NCBI RefSeq assembly: GCF_018294505.1
Contig: NC_057807.1
Location: 272,843,369-272,907,368 of the forward strand
DNA: 64,000 nucleotides
From: Triticum aestivum
Taxonomy: Eukaryota; Streptophyta; Magnoliopsida; Poales; Poaceae
Direction: 5' to 3'
Within the stretch, counting starts at the first letter, position 1. Every line of letters starts with the position of its first letter. The translations under genes were made by a program, and so were the position numbers. Positions 47,728-58,519 of the stretch are shown here, piece after piece. The notes under the pieces are model-generated. The model saw only the letters and a list, made by a program, of their open reading frames with translations, had not been told where the DNA came from and searched no databases.

Positions 47728-48863
47728 AGCTATATTGCACACTGTGAGGCTCTTGTAAATAGCTGCTACTTCCTTCTTTTTTTGGTGCCATATTATCGTA
47801 TCTATATTGACTTGTTCCAAATACAGAGGAAAGCCCGTGCGGACCAAAAAGAACCTGAACCGAATGCAGTGCAAATCTTCAAGGATTGCCACACCAGCAA
47901 GATGAAGGGCATGAGCACACCAGTTCAAGCTGCTGTTGTAAGTCCTTACTCCTCTTGCCTTGAACTGATTGGTACTATGATGTGTTCATTTAACTACTTG
48001 GTTTGCAGCCAATGTCAGTTACTCTGTTCACTTTTATACATAGTTGTCTTAAGTCTTAACGTATCATTTCACCTTACATGGTTTAAAAGATATGAAGGAT
48101 ATTCTTTTGGTCTTGATCTGTAATCTAGTTGTTATGTTCATGTGCGCACACAATGATAAAATAGCCTGTTTGTTTTATATCTGTTTTCCCATGATATGAA
48201 TGATGTCATACTATGTTCATCCTACTTTAAACCATGTCTCTTTATCCTTAGATGTCAACGAATGTGAGTAAATAGACAATACAATAGGCATGCTACATGG
48301 ACATATGTTCCGAAAGTGATTTTATTATGTAGTTGGCACTACAATACATGCTAATGTATTACAGTAGTTCACCAAAATAAGTTATGTATAAACATTTAAC
48401 CTACTTTGTTTGTTTTATCTCATTAGTAACTTATCTGGTACACTAATCTACAAGTTCAAACTTTCAGGAAGCTATGGAACAAATGATTGAACAACCACAA
48501 CCACCTGAAAGTGACGAGGCTACCACAGGCACAATGTCACCTCTTGCTGCAGTGCGTTAGTATCTCTCCACTAACAGTGCAAAAAGCACCTTCCTGTATA
48601 ATTCTGGGTTGGTTGTCAAGGTAACCTCGTCCAAATCGCCTACTGAACAAAATCTTCCTGCTATACAGAGTGATATATCTATGCTCCAGACACAAGTCCA
48701 ATCCCTAATGGACGTCGTTTCGGAAACAAGAATAGTGATTGACAAATGTCGTCAAGATATGAATGGTTTTGAAACCAGACTATCCGACATTCGCTTCATT
48801 GTTCAAGAGCAATGGCGGAAAAAAGGTGAAGATCGTGCTACTCCATCAGATTCTATAGCCTGA
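47728..48863 (+). pseudogene. CACTA Transposase_24-like gene, 3' part
   Basis: Exon 4 resumes immediately after the target duplication (SYIAHCEAL) and ends at GT near 47755. The next exon, about 47826-47938, encodes RKARADQKEPEPNAVQIFKD and STPVQAAV, with GTAAGT following. The last exon, from about 48468, encodes EAMEQMIEQPQPPESDE, then an in-frame TAG at 48558-48560, then a further 100 residues (TFLYNSGLVVKV, a heptad-like IQSDISMLQTQVQSLMDVV) to TGA at 48861. 'HTSKMKG' and the C-terminal coiled coil are typical of this family. The TAG probably derives from CAG. Confidence 0.72.
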
Positions 48864-50359
48864 AACATTAGCACTCAGGTCAACTGATCTGTGCTTCTAT
48901 ACATCTGATGGTGCTTTTATTTGGAAGGAATGTAAAATTTATGCCAACATGCCTTTTGTTGTATGGTTGGAATTTATTTTGTTGTGATACAACATTTATG
49001 ATGCTGCCACAGGCTGCAGTAATTATGACGCTATTTTTGTGTAGTGTAGGTTTATCTTAGTAATGTATTCGGCCGAAAGCTTGGTAGGAGCCCAATATGC
49101 CAACATTCACCAGGCCCATTCTAATTGGGCTAAAAACAATTACGGGCCGAAATTGGCATGTAGCCCACTAAAAATATCTGGGCCTAAATCAGCATAAGCT
49201 TTCATATTTTTCTGGTAGGCATGTGCCCATAGTGGGCCTTTAACAGGCCTAAACATAATTTGGGCCCTCAGTAAAAATAGGCCATTTACAGGTGTAAATA
49301 TCTTGAGCCCATAAAAACATGGGCCTTTAATATACCGAAAGTGAGATTGGGCCCTGATTGTGCCAAATAACCCACTGGTCTTAGCAGGCCGAAATGGTGT
49401 CCCATTTACGATGCGGATCTTCGACAGGCCGAAATTCGGACGAGCCGTAAATGCGCCGACCTAATACACAAGCCTTTAACAGGCCGGAACTTCGGTCAGG
49501 CTAGTTTATCGTCATTTTTATATGGGCCATTAATGGGCCCGATATGATGTTGGGCCACATATGGCCCATGGTTTTTGTGTGGCGTTAACAGGCCGAAAAT
49601 GACAACAGCCCGAAAGTGGCCCAAATCTATAGTGGGCCTCTAACAGGCTGAATGTCGGACATGGCCGAATATGACCCAAATCCTTCATGGTCGTTTATGG
49701 GCTGAAAGTTTTGATGTCCTGTAAATGGGCCCAAATGAAGCAGGACCTTTAACAGGCCAGAAATACACCCGGCTGTAATTCGGCCCAATTACTTAGCGGA
49801 CTGTTAACGGGCCAGAAGTGACCATGGGCCTTTAGCTGGGCCGGCCCATTATGGTCCCTAAATCTTATGGGCCTTTGGTTGGGCCAGCCCATTTAAACTT
49901 TATGGCCACTTTTGGTCCGGTCCACGTATCAACATATCATAGACCCATCTCGACCGTTGGATGAGTGACACCTGTGCCAACGCGGAGCTGACGCATGGAT
50001 CTGTCAGCCAATGAGAATTTTACACGTGGAAAATCGGCATTGGTCGTGGCTATTAGCGAGTTATCGGATCCAAAAACCAGACCCGATAGGTTAACGGTGG
50101 TTAACGGCGTCCCGTTACGGTGGATGCCACATGTCGGTCACCCTTGACAAAAGCACTTCTATGACGCGTGATTTATCGTCATGGAAGTGGACACTTCCGT
50201 GATGATAATTTTGGTAATATCTTGGAACACTTCTACGACAGCACATGTATGACTATCTTGATTCTGTCATAAAATCATCATGGATGTACATGCATGACAG
50301 AAAACGCGACCTACTGTGACAAACACGTATCATCATGGTAGTGTATTTTTTTTGTAGTG
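48864..50359 (+). repeat. CACTA 3' non-coding and subterminal region
   Basis: From about 49070 to 49920 the motifs GGGCC, AACAGGCC and 'tgggccttt' recur densely in both orientations, a subterminal array of the type that binds CACTA proteins. From 50140 to 50359 'cttctatgac' and 'catcatgg' motifs lead to the terminus ending TTTTTTTTGTAGTG. No gene is seen. Confidence 0.75.
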
Positions 50360-51176
50360 TTTGGTGGAAGATCATATGTTCAGATCCTTAATGCATATTA
50401 ATACCCCTCTAATTATGAAGATTAATATGCTTTGTGAGTAGTTACGTTTGTTCCTGAGGACATGGGTGAAGTCTTGCTATTAGTAGTCATGTGAATTTGG
50501 TATTCATTCGATATTTTGATGAGATGTATGTTGTCTCTCCTCTAGTGGTGTTATGTGAACGTCGACTACATGACACTTCACCATTATTTGGGCCTAGAGG
50601 AAGCCATTGGGAAGTAATAAGTAGATGATGGGTTGCTAGAGTGACAGAAGCTTAAACCCTAGTTTATAAGTTGCTTCGTAAGGGGCTGATTTGGATCCAC
50701 TTGTTTCATGCTATGGTTAGGTTTACCTTAATACTTCTTTTGTAGTTGCGGATGCTTGCAATAGGGGTTAATAATAAGTGGGATGCTTGTCCAAGAAAGG
50801 GCAGTACCCAAGCACTGGTGCACCCACATATCAAATTATCAAAGTAACGAACATGAATCATATGAACGTGACGAAATCTAGCTTAATGATAATTCCCATC
50901 TGTTCTTGGGAGCGCTTTTCTCATTATAAGAACTTGTCCAGGCTTGTCCTTTGCTACAAAAAGTATTGGGCCACCTTGCTGCACCTTATTTACTTTTATT
51001 GCTTGTTACTCGTTACAAATTATCTTATCACAAAACTATCTATTACCTACAATTTCAGTGCTTGCAGAGAATACCTTACTGAAAACTGCTTGTCATTTCC
51101 TTCTGCTCCTCGTTGGGTTCAACACTCTTACTTATCGAAAGGACTACGATAGATCCCCTATACTTGTCGGTCATCA
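50360..51176 (+). repeat. LTR fragment of a gypsy-type element, left end lost
   Basis: The right end (GATCCCCTATACTTGTCGGT then CATCA at 51176) is the inverse of the TGATAACCCACAAGTGTAGG-type LTR start seen in L1, and internal phrases such as 'cttatcgaaaggactacgat' are typical of these LTRs. It is in the opposite orientation to the L1 LTR and is not its missing part. It is truncated at the CACTA terminus; no internal region or partner is in view. Confidence 0.65.
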
Positions 51177-52085
51177 TGCCACGTGTTATTTATCACACAA
51201 GTGTTAACATAAGGAAACGTATGTGTAGCTTACTAATCATCGCATGCAAGTACTCGCAGACGCATCATGTGAGATACTCCTAGCCATCGCAAGCAACTAG
51301 TTTGCATTTTCAAAGTTTTTTGTACACACAGAATCGCACACGAACTAACTGTATTAACCGTCTGTGTTGTAATTTCTCATCGCAAACAGTTCATCTGAGT
51401 CGGTTGCACGTATCACACACATCTTGTTAAGTTGAACCATTTCTATTGCGTTCTCTAATAAAAAACAGTTCGTTCGAGTGAACGGTATGCCCTATATCAC
51501 ACACACCTTAATCTGGCTAACCGTTTATGTTGCACTCCCTGATAGCAAACGGTTCATCGGAGAGAACTGTATGCCGTATATCGCACACACCTTGATCTGG
51601 CTGCCCATTTCTGTTGTTTTGTTTCATCGCAAACAGTTCATCTGAGTCGGTTGTTTGCAACGTATCACACACATCTTGTTAAGTTGAACCATTTCTATTG
51701 TGTTCTCTAATCGAAAACAGTTCGTTCGAGTGAACTGTATGCCCTATATGACACACACCTTGATCTGGCTAACCGTTTATGTTGCACTCCCTAATAGCAA
51801 ATGGTTCCTCAGAGCAAACTGTATGCCGTATATCGCACACACCTTGATCTGGCTGCCCATTTCTGTTGTTCTGTCTCATCGCAAATAGTTCATACAGATC
51901 AACTGTATGCCCCTCATCGCACACGCAACTATAATCCAAACCATGTTTGATGTATCATTCATCGCAAATGTTTTGCATCATTTTTGATGGTTTTCATATA
52001 GCAGCGTTTGCGATTATTGCATCACACACAGTTTCTCGAAGGGTCTCTAATCGTAGTGTTGCGTTAGCAGCATCCTCCAGTAGTG
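51177..52085 (-). mobile_element. CACTA-like terminal fragment with subterminal repeats
   Basis: Read on the minus strand the sequence begins CACTACTGGAGGATGCTGCT, a CACTA-type terminus. The next 900 bp carry repeated units of about 70 bp built on 'atcgcaaacagttc', 'tatcgcacacaccttgatctgg' (shortened) and 'tgttgcactcc'. The two halves near 51380-51600 and 51625-51860 are near-copies of about 245 bp. The other end is cut by the LTR fragment. A Harbinger-type origin is possible, but the CACTA start favours En/Spm. Confidence 0.55.
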
Positions 52086-52653
52086 ACCTATACTTGAAAA
52101 GTTTTATAACCAAGGGGGAGATGACCATGTTTATGATTACGAGCATGAGGATGAGCAGGACCCATATACTCAATGGTGCCTGGCAACTTATTCAGATGGA
52201 TCACCTATTCTTGTCTATATACAGGGCACTACTGATGTTACTAAGGAAGCAGGTGTTGTCTCGCATGGTCGCACTCTCGGGACCTATTCCAACATCCATT
52301 AAACGGTATTCGGGATGGATACTAGTGTACTAGCGCCAACACCTTCTCCCTGGTTCAGTATTGAAAGTCTTGGAGGAAACTCGCTCTTCCTTGGAGAAAA
52401 CTATCCAATGATGGTGGAAGGCGATCCAGCTGCTGTTGACACAATGTTACTACCATTTATGAGAAGCAACTGTATCTATACCCCGGACATTACTATGCTT
52501 CCCTACCGTCCCAATGTGGGTCCTGACATAGGCCGCTTCAACCTGGATGATCAGTCCTGCATTGGTCTGGATATTAACAGTAGCTGGCCCTTCTCGGAGA
52601 ATCACTTCTGGTTCAAAGCAAGTTTTTCCAACACCGACGAGTGGTTGAGCTGA
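52086..52653 (+). pseudogene. F-box-associated DUF295 gene fragment (broken)
   Basis: One frame encodes WCLATYSDGSPILVYIQGT, an in-frame TAA at about 52300-52302, then FGMD and, from 52315 to TGA 52651, the segment WFSIESLGGNSLFLGENYP, LPFMRSNCIYTPD and DIGRFNLDDQS. The order 'W..xxSLGxxxLFLG', 'xxNCIYxxD', 'DIGxFNLxD' is characteristic of the DUF295/KIB C-terminal domain of grass F-box proteins, which normally follows an N-terminal F-box (SCF ubiquitin-ligase adaptor). The F-box part is missing because the CACTA-like fragment abuts it on the left. This is the only recognisable host-gene relic outside transposons. Confidence 0.7.
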
Positions 52654-52741
52654 AGTTCATTTCATCGCTTTGTTATTTGTTGTGTGAGAAAAACTTTACT
52701 AGAATGTTTTGTTGGAAATGATCTATAATCCAATGCGTATC

Positions 52742-53040
52742 TGTCGGGTTTCGGGTTCCGGCAGACCCTTAAGGTTCGAACTCTGGGGTGTGCACGAAGA
52801 TCTTTCCCCTGCCAACTCGCGTCTCGAAGGCTCGCAAGGAATCTAGGCTAGAAGGAAGAACACACAAGAGACACGAGGATTATACTCGTTCAGGCCACCA
52901 TTGTGGTGTAATACCCTACTCCAGTGTGTGGTGTGGTGGATTGCCGCAGGGGCTGATGATGAACAATACAAAGGGAGAATAGCCTTGCGACGGGCTGTTC
53001 TTGAGCTGGTGCGATGAACTGCTTGGGTGAGTTCAGTCTC

Positions 53041-53095
<55 letters not shown>

Positions 53096-53678
53096 CGATC
53101 TGTTCCCTTGCCTTGTGGTGGCTAGCTCTATTTATAGAGGGAGACCCTGGGCATCTTCCCAAAATAATGAGCGGGAAGGGCGCCAACAATTGGCCATTTT
53201 GAAGGGGAACATCTAGTACACTTATCCCGACTAAAGTTTGTCTTCTACTGCCAAAGACTCTGGCGGTGACGCCATCCTGGGCTCCACGATGACTTCCATC
53301 CTGCCGTTCTGCTGGTCTTGGTCTTGTTGCACCGAAACGGTAACCTTTGCCTGATGCCTTGGCCTGTGCTTGCCCCCTTTGCACCAAAAGGGAAACAAGG
53401 ACACTACGCAGGCCGGCGCCTGCCTGGTCTCGATCGTCATGGCTTGCGTCACGGGCTCCTCGCGAGGTACCCTGCCTTGATCTCTCCGCCTCCTCGCGAG
53501 CCTGCCTGATGAGGCTGCTCCTGGGGAAGCTTCATGTCGTCTGCCCCGCGAGGCTTGGCCCCTCGCGAGGGTCTTGAGCTTGAGCTGATAAAGCTAGGTT
53601 GCACTAGGCCCCCACTTGAGCCACGCCGCAGGTTGCAGGCAGGCAAATCTGGGGATCCCCGTTCCCAGAATGCCGACA
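52742..53678 (-). repeat. 3' LTR of the Tat-like element
   Basis: 937 bp, on plus TGTCGGGTTTCGGGTTCC at one end and ATGCCGACA at the other, so TG/CA-bounded in both readings. It contains a CT microsatellite and, further in, 'ctatttatag', a TATA-like motif near 53128-53137. No second copy is in the window. Confidence 0.75.
53045..53092 (+). repeat. (CT)n microsatellite
   Basis: About 24 uninterrupted CT units inside the LTR, probably length-polymorphic. Confidence 0.95.
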
Positions 53679-53697
53679 GTAGCCCCCGGGCCCAAGG
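53679..53697 (-). other. Polypurine tract of the Tat-like element
   Basis: On the minus strand CCTTGGGCCCGGGGGCTAC immediately precedes the LTR start TGTCGGCATT. The 'GGGGGCTAC' ending resembles the 'GGGGCTAC' tract of the Fatima-like elements. Confidence 0.7.
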
Positions 53698-53917
53698 TCT
53701 GCCTGGATTTGGCTTAGCAAAGAAGCGAAGGGGCAAGTGCGAAGCGCCGCGGGCCCCAATACCCTGTGGCCTTGGGCGCCGCGTGGCGATTGATTGGACG
53801 TGGGCGTCTCTGCTTCCCCACGACGCCTTGCAACCACACGACTTGACAAGTCCCTGCATGCAAAAATGGATCATGATTACCTACGATCGTGGTGGCCGGC
53901 GGTTGGCCTTCTCCGGC

Positions 53918-53923
53918 TATAAG
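53918..53923 (+). promoter_or_regulatory. TATA box for the antisense B3-like gene
   Basis: TATAAG at 53918, followed within 30-80 bp by a pyrimidine-rich leader (a TTC run near 53970-53990) and an ATG at 54012, is a good plant core-promoter layout on the strand opposite to gag. This is inferred from sequence only. Confidence 0.45.
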
Positions 53924-54011
53924 TACGGAACGGCGCGTGCCCTTCCAGTCCATCCCTTCCCGCAACTCCTTTTCTTCTTCTTCTTCTTCGCCCTAGCTCC
54001 ACATTACGCCA

Positions 54012-54830
54012 ATGGCACCAATCCGCCGGTTTTTTGCAGAGGAGAAGGGAAAGCCCCCCCGAGAGGGTCCCGACCCGCTTCTGCCGAAGAAGCCGCTAGT
54101 CCTCTGCCGCTGAGATGAGGGTACTCGGCAGGAGGCGTCAAGGCCCTGGTACGAGAAGCCGCCGCCTGGGTTTTCGCTGCCCTTGTACACCCAAATCGAG
54201 GGCCCTGGAGAAGAAGGCGTTGAGCGACACCAACGGTGCCGCCGCCGATGCCGGCGAGTTATGGCGGTGCATGTCGTTCCCCCTGGAGTCCATGTCGAGG
54301 GCTCCTCTCGCGAGCTTGCGCTTCGCGCCGCCATGCCTCCTCAATCCTGGATTCACCTTCCTCCCTCCTTCGCCTTGGAGATCCCACCGAGGGGGCCTCG
54401 GGAGCTCTGGCTGCAGCACGCCGACTGCAGCACCCCCGTGACCGGGGCGGAGGTCGAGGTTGTCGCCTCGGGCAAGGTCTTCCTGACCCGCGGCTGGGGC
54501 GAGATCGCCCGGGTCTGCCGGACAGGGGGTGCCCTCATAATCCATCTCGAATACGATGGCGCCTCCTTGCTGTTGTTCAAGGTCTTCGACGCGGAAGGGC
54601 GCCGGCTGGAATGCTGCCCCAAGGAAGGCGGCCGGGGCATCGGAGTGGCGAGGACCAGGCCTTCCAACCACTTCCCCAGCAGCTCCTCAGGCAGCAGTGG
54701 AGGTGCCGGAGGGTCTAGTGACTCCGCCGAGCTTCACGCGACTCCGAAGACGAGCGATGACAGCTACGAGCCCCCGAGCTCGCGTCGCGCCAGGAGCAGG
54801 GCAGCTGCATTAGGCCGCCGACGCCACTGA
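54012..54830 (+). CDS. B3-domain-like protein gene, antisense in the gypsy element
   Basis: A short first frame at 54012-54113 (MAPIRRFFAEEKGKAPP) may be exon 1. The main frame, with ATG at 54261, ends at TGA near 54830 (about 190 residues). Its core resembles the plant B3 DNA-binding fold: 'PRELWLQHADC', then 'GKVFLTRGWGEIARVC', 'GGALIIHLEYDGASLLLFKV' and 'FDAEGRRLECCP', which match the usual 'GK.YLGKGWKEFV....L..GDILVFKYDG.S.F.VKVFD..G' pattern. The tail is serine/glycine-rich, then basic. B3 proteins bind DNA in the nucleus. How the first and main frames join is unclear, and a frameshift or intron near 54115-54260 is likely. Alternatively this is a lineage-specific retroelement protein that only resembles B3. 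Confidence 0.6.
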
Positions 54831-56207
54831 TCTGGATGGGGTTGGCGTTGGCGCCTGACGGCCCACTGTTGATGATGGCGTCTCCTGCGGAGGCGCGCGT
54901 AGTTAGCGTTCCTCTGGATTAGCACCTTTTGTTCCCTGTGAGTAATCAAAGTACCACCCCGCGGGGGTATGTAAGGTGCTGGTCATGTCTTTTGTGAATA
55001 TTATTATCCTCATTATGAATCGATGTGAGATGCTCATCCTGTCCCAGATCGGCTCCCCCTTTCTTTCCTCACAACGGCTTGGTTCTCTACACCGGCAGGT
55101 CCCGATCCCCAGGCAAGCTTCTGCCGTCGCTGGTATACCAGGTCGTGATGCCGTGGTCAAGGCCAGGAGGTGAGCGGCCCAAGGTCCAGTGAGAGCCCCT
55201 GAGTCACGATGCTCAGGAGGTCCCCTTTAGCGCTCAAGGAGCCTCCGTTGGGCAAGAAAGGCAGGCAATGCTGCCGTGACAAAGCTGCAATAGGCGACGG
55301 TTTAGCGCTGAGTCGATTCAGTCTTGCGTGACTTATCTTGTAGGTTTGGAGTAGTTTTTGGCGAAGTGTCGGGCCTGCATGGCGGTAGCTGAGGCATTGC
55401 TGGGTTAGGGCCTCGTGAGCTTCTTTCCTCTTCCCTGCACTTTCCTTAATGCTCTACGTCCTCAGGTCCCGGCCCTCGAGCGAACTCAGCCGCCGCTGGT
55501 ATGACAGGTCGCGATGCCGTGGGTCAAGGCCAGGGGGTGAGGGCTGGGGAACAGTAAGAACCCATGAGTCACGATGCTCACGCGCCCCCCATTTAACGTG
55601 CAAGCGGATCGCGCCGGAGAGAAGGAGAGAAAGCTCGTGACGCCCCCAGCGCTACTCCTGGAGCGGGTCCTGCATACCAATCACGAGGGGAAACAAGGTC
55701 TGTCGTTACGGTTGCCAACCAACCATTGGTCGCTCCGAGGTAGTAATTGTGGCACTGAGGACCTGGTGAGGTGGCGCCTTGTGGGGCTGCCGCGGCCAGA
55801 GCTCGGCCACTCAGATTTTTGGGCGTTGCAGGGACGGACCCGTACACAAGTGCCGTGCCAGAGCGAGCGGCTCCAAAGTTAGGCGTCAAACGAGCAGGCG
55901 ATTAGGTCAAGCATGTTAAGCATGAAGGCGCAAATCCATTTAGATAGATGCAGAAAAAGCAACCGCCACTGGGTCAGGCCCGAGCAGCTTGGGGATAATT
56001 AAGCCCGAGGGGCGCCCCCAATCAAGGTAAGCAAAGAACATGAGCAAAACGGATACATGCCGCAGGGATGGACCCATGCGACCTGGGAATGATGCAGCCC
56101 TGTGGGCGCTCCCAGCTGATAATGGAACTTTGAAAGATGTCACCTGATATTGTTGAAGATGAAGGGATGCTGAAGTAGTGGACGACGCGCGGTGAGGAAG
56201 TCGACCC
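54831..56207. other. Non-coding region with a tandem duplication
   Basis: No gene is supported. Two related blocks about 365 bp apart (about 55095-55250 and 55460-55610) share 'caggtc', 'cgctggtat', 'gatgccgtgg', 'tcaaggccag', 'gagtcacgatgctca'. The region lies between the antisense gene and the RT fragment, as in other Tat-type elements. Confidence 0.5.
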
Positions 56208-56700
56208 TCACGAGCTCTCAAGACCTGGAGCCTCGAGAGGCTCCGGGGGCACAGGTGGATCTTCGAGGGCCATCTCCATCTCCACCAGTACCGCGCAATG
56301 CCTGACCTCCTGAGCCTCCAGAATGCTCCTCAGCAGGCGCGGATGGGCTGCGGCCGCGTTCGGCAGGCCGAAAGGCATGCGAACGTAGCTGTGAGGGGGA
56401 CCCTCACAATGCCCCACGCGTGAAGGCCAGAGGCGCTCCTGAGACGCAACTCGGTTGAGCCCTGGTACATCAATCCAAACATGCAGCCTACCATCCTCGC
56501 CTGGATGGGGGGCTGCGGCGGGTAGGCGGCGGCTGCCGCGCATGACTCTTAACACCTGTAGCTCCTGAGTGTTTCTCGCGATGAACTCCTGAGGGTTTGG
56601 CCCTCCTTGCCTCATACCTTCCTGAGGGAAACATGCTTTGAAGCATGCCTCCAAGTGGTGCCCGAGCGCCTCCCTCGTGACCTTGGCAAATTCGGTGGCT
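56208..56700 (-). pseudogene. Reverse-transcriptase fragment of the Tat-like element
   Basis: In the minus frame that overlaps the end of gag, 'VWIDVPGLNRVA' and 'YVRMPFGLPNAAAAHPRLL' are recognisable as the RT motifs usually written 'R.CIDYRGLNK' and 'MPFGLKNAGATFQR'. The catalytic YVDD box, fingers upstream of the first motif, RNase H and integrase are missing and the spacing is shortened, so internal deletions have removed most of pol. Confidence 0.6.
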
Positions 56701-57980
56701 CTCCAAGAAAGAGCCCCCGAGCCCTGCCGCACACTTGAGCTGATCCGCTGAGCTGAACGTGATGGCGCACGCTGACCACCTGAGAGGGCGCGTGGCCTCA
56801 AGCTTGGGGAGGACTGCATTCACCTCGCGAGCAAACTGCTTGAAGATGCGCTGTGAGGCCGGGGCCTGAGCGCCGCCCAGGATGCAAGCAATTGCGGGAG
56901 GCTCTTGGAAGCCCCCAGCCCCCTCGTCCGGATGCTGGTCTTCATTCCTCCTTGGCAGTGGTGGCAAAGGAGGGAGGCATGCGTTGCCGTGCGGGCGGTC
57001 CTCACGAGGCTGATCCCTCCAACCTCCCTCGCGAGGCTGGTCCTGCCAACGGTCCTCGCGAGGTCGGTCATGCCACCCTTGGCGAGGGCCACGGTCTTCC
57101 CATCGTCCTCCACTTCTTCCTACTCCTCGGCCATAGCCCCGATCGTTGTGCTTGGGGCGTCGGCCGATACGCCCATCTCGCACGGCCCTGAGCTCTTGGC
57201 ATTCGTTGGTGTTGTGGGTGTGGAGGTCGTGGTACACACAGTACCGGCTAGCCTTGGATGACTCAGGCTGATCCCTGCCTCGCTTGGTGTCTGGCTCTGC
57301 TACGAGCACGGCAGCTCCCTTACGCTTCACGTCCTTGACCTTGGGCTTCTTCTCTTCTGGATCGGTAGCCGGAAGCTCGAGGAGGGAGAGGCGCCCTTCC
57401 TCAGCCCTGGCGCACTTGGTTTCCAAGTTGAACAGTTCCAGGGATGTGCACAGGTCTTCATGAATTGCTAGCTCCTCTTTCATCTTGATGTCACACACGC
57501 CATCAGAGAAGGCTAAGATGATGGCTTCCTCGGTCACCCTGGGGATCTTGAGGCGAGCGTTGCTGAAGTGCTGGATGTACTTCTGCAGGGTCTCTCCTGG
57601 CTGTTGCTTGATGCGGCGCAGGTCACTCATGGTCGGGGGCCGGTCGTGAGTGCCTTGGAAGTTGGCGATGAAGCGAGTGCGCATCTCGTCCCAGGAGGAG
57701 ATCGTGCCAGGAGCCAGGTGCGGGCACCGTCCTTGAGCGCCATGGGAAACCAATTCGCCATGACCTTTTCGTCCCCGTTGGCGGCTTCGTTGCCCAGCTC
57801 CTAGAGCTGTAGGAACTTCACGGGGTCTGCAGTGCCGTCGTAGCGAGGAGGGAGGTCCGGCTTGAACTGTTGCCTGGCCATGCAACACTCCATAGCTCGG
57901 GGTGAAGGCGCGGCAGCCTGTGGTGGCCATCGGACCCCTTTGCTGATGCGGGGCTTGCTCCTGGAAATTCCCACACGCCG
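56700..57980 (-). pseudogene. gag: gag of the Tat-like element
   Basis: A minus frame from near 57980 contains the Retrotrans_gag core: 'SWDEMRTRFIANFQGTHDRP', 'DLRRIKQQPGETLQKYIQHF', 'EEAIILAFSDGV', 'NLETKCARAEEG'. A basic segment follows, then a knuckle-like 'YCVYHDLHTHNTNEC', a long RG/DR-rich region (57120-56990), and 'ACAITFSSADQLKC' near 56750, the usual lead-in to the protease, which is absent. The frame is then fused with the deleted pol. The expected start MERRRVG lies near 57989, exactly at the junction with the duplicated segment. Confidence 0.75.
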
Positions 57981-58519
57981 CCGCTCCATCAGCTAAGGCG
58001 GCACCAGGAGAACTACTGCGATTGTGCCCCGGTTTGGCTAGGCGAGCACCTCAGTAGAGAAAGCCGAAAACTGACTGTCATGATATAGCGCGAGACTGGT
58101 TAACCACTCGATGACTTGCTGGAATCTTTAGGATTCCTCCACATTAACGAAGGGCCGTTTCCCGGTCAGGCACACACGCGCCCCAAATTCGGGTGAGCGC
58201 GGTGCCCTAGGGGCTATATAGTAGCCCCACTGTCAAACTCCTATGGCTAAGTGAAAGTGATAAAGCATTATAGTCTGGTTGCCTAGTTCGCTGCGCTATC
58301 AGCTCCTTTATAGGACCAAGACGTTGGATCAAGTGTGAAAATGCGCCTTCTGCGAACACCCCCGCATTATATGCGTGGGGGCTGAAGCCAACGACTGCCA
58401 TCTTTCAGGTTATATACACATATACATTAACGGCCGCACAGGAGGTATTCTAATTCTTGAAAGCACAAGTATAAAAAGCTTTTATATTCCATCAAAACAT
58501 TGTTTTACAATAATACACG
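57981..58519 (+). other. Non-coding interior of the X copy
   Basis: Corresponds to 29352-29889. One extra base in the C run near 58360 relative to copy 1. No gene. Confidence 0.6.

Larger units (their letters stand above)
13775..50359 (+). mobile_element. CACTA (En/Spm) transposon, interrupted by element Y
   Basis: The left terminus CACTACAAAAAAAAGACA and the right terminus, whose inverse is CACTACAAAAAAAATACA, define a CACTA element. Both ends carry subterminal 'tctatgac' motifs. Inside lies a Transposase_24-like gene that reads continuously across the Y insertion, which shows that both ends belong to one element. Subtracting Y gives about 13.8 kb. No TNP2-type transposase (the catalytic protein) was found, so it is probably non-autonomous. 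The 3-bp flanks are TCT and TTT, an imperfect target duplication. Confidence 0.85.
52742..57980 (-). mobile_element. Tat-like gypsy element with an antisense B3-like gene, truncated
   Basis: The minus-strand 3' LTR (52742-53678) is followed inward by a polypurine tract, an antisense (plus-strand) gene, a non-coding repeat region, a damaged RT fragment and gag. The 5' LTR is missing: at 57981 the duplicated Fatima segment begins inside the start of gag. Gag on minus, plus an opposite-strand extra gene next to the 3' LTR, is the layout of Tat-lineage gypsy elements. I cannot assign a Triticeae family name. Confidence 0.75.

Noticed and set aside
50360..51176. This LTR fragment as the missing end of the L1 5' LTR
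   Set aside because: It is in the opposite orientation and has different internal sequence.
52890..53387. A minus-strand frame with a long Arg-Glu repeat
   Set aside because: The repeat is the translation of the CT microsatellite inside an LTR.
54138..54671. Minus-strand frames opposite the B3-like gene
   Set aside because: They are shadows of the GC-rich plus frame with no family resemblance.
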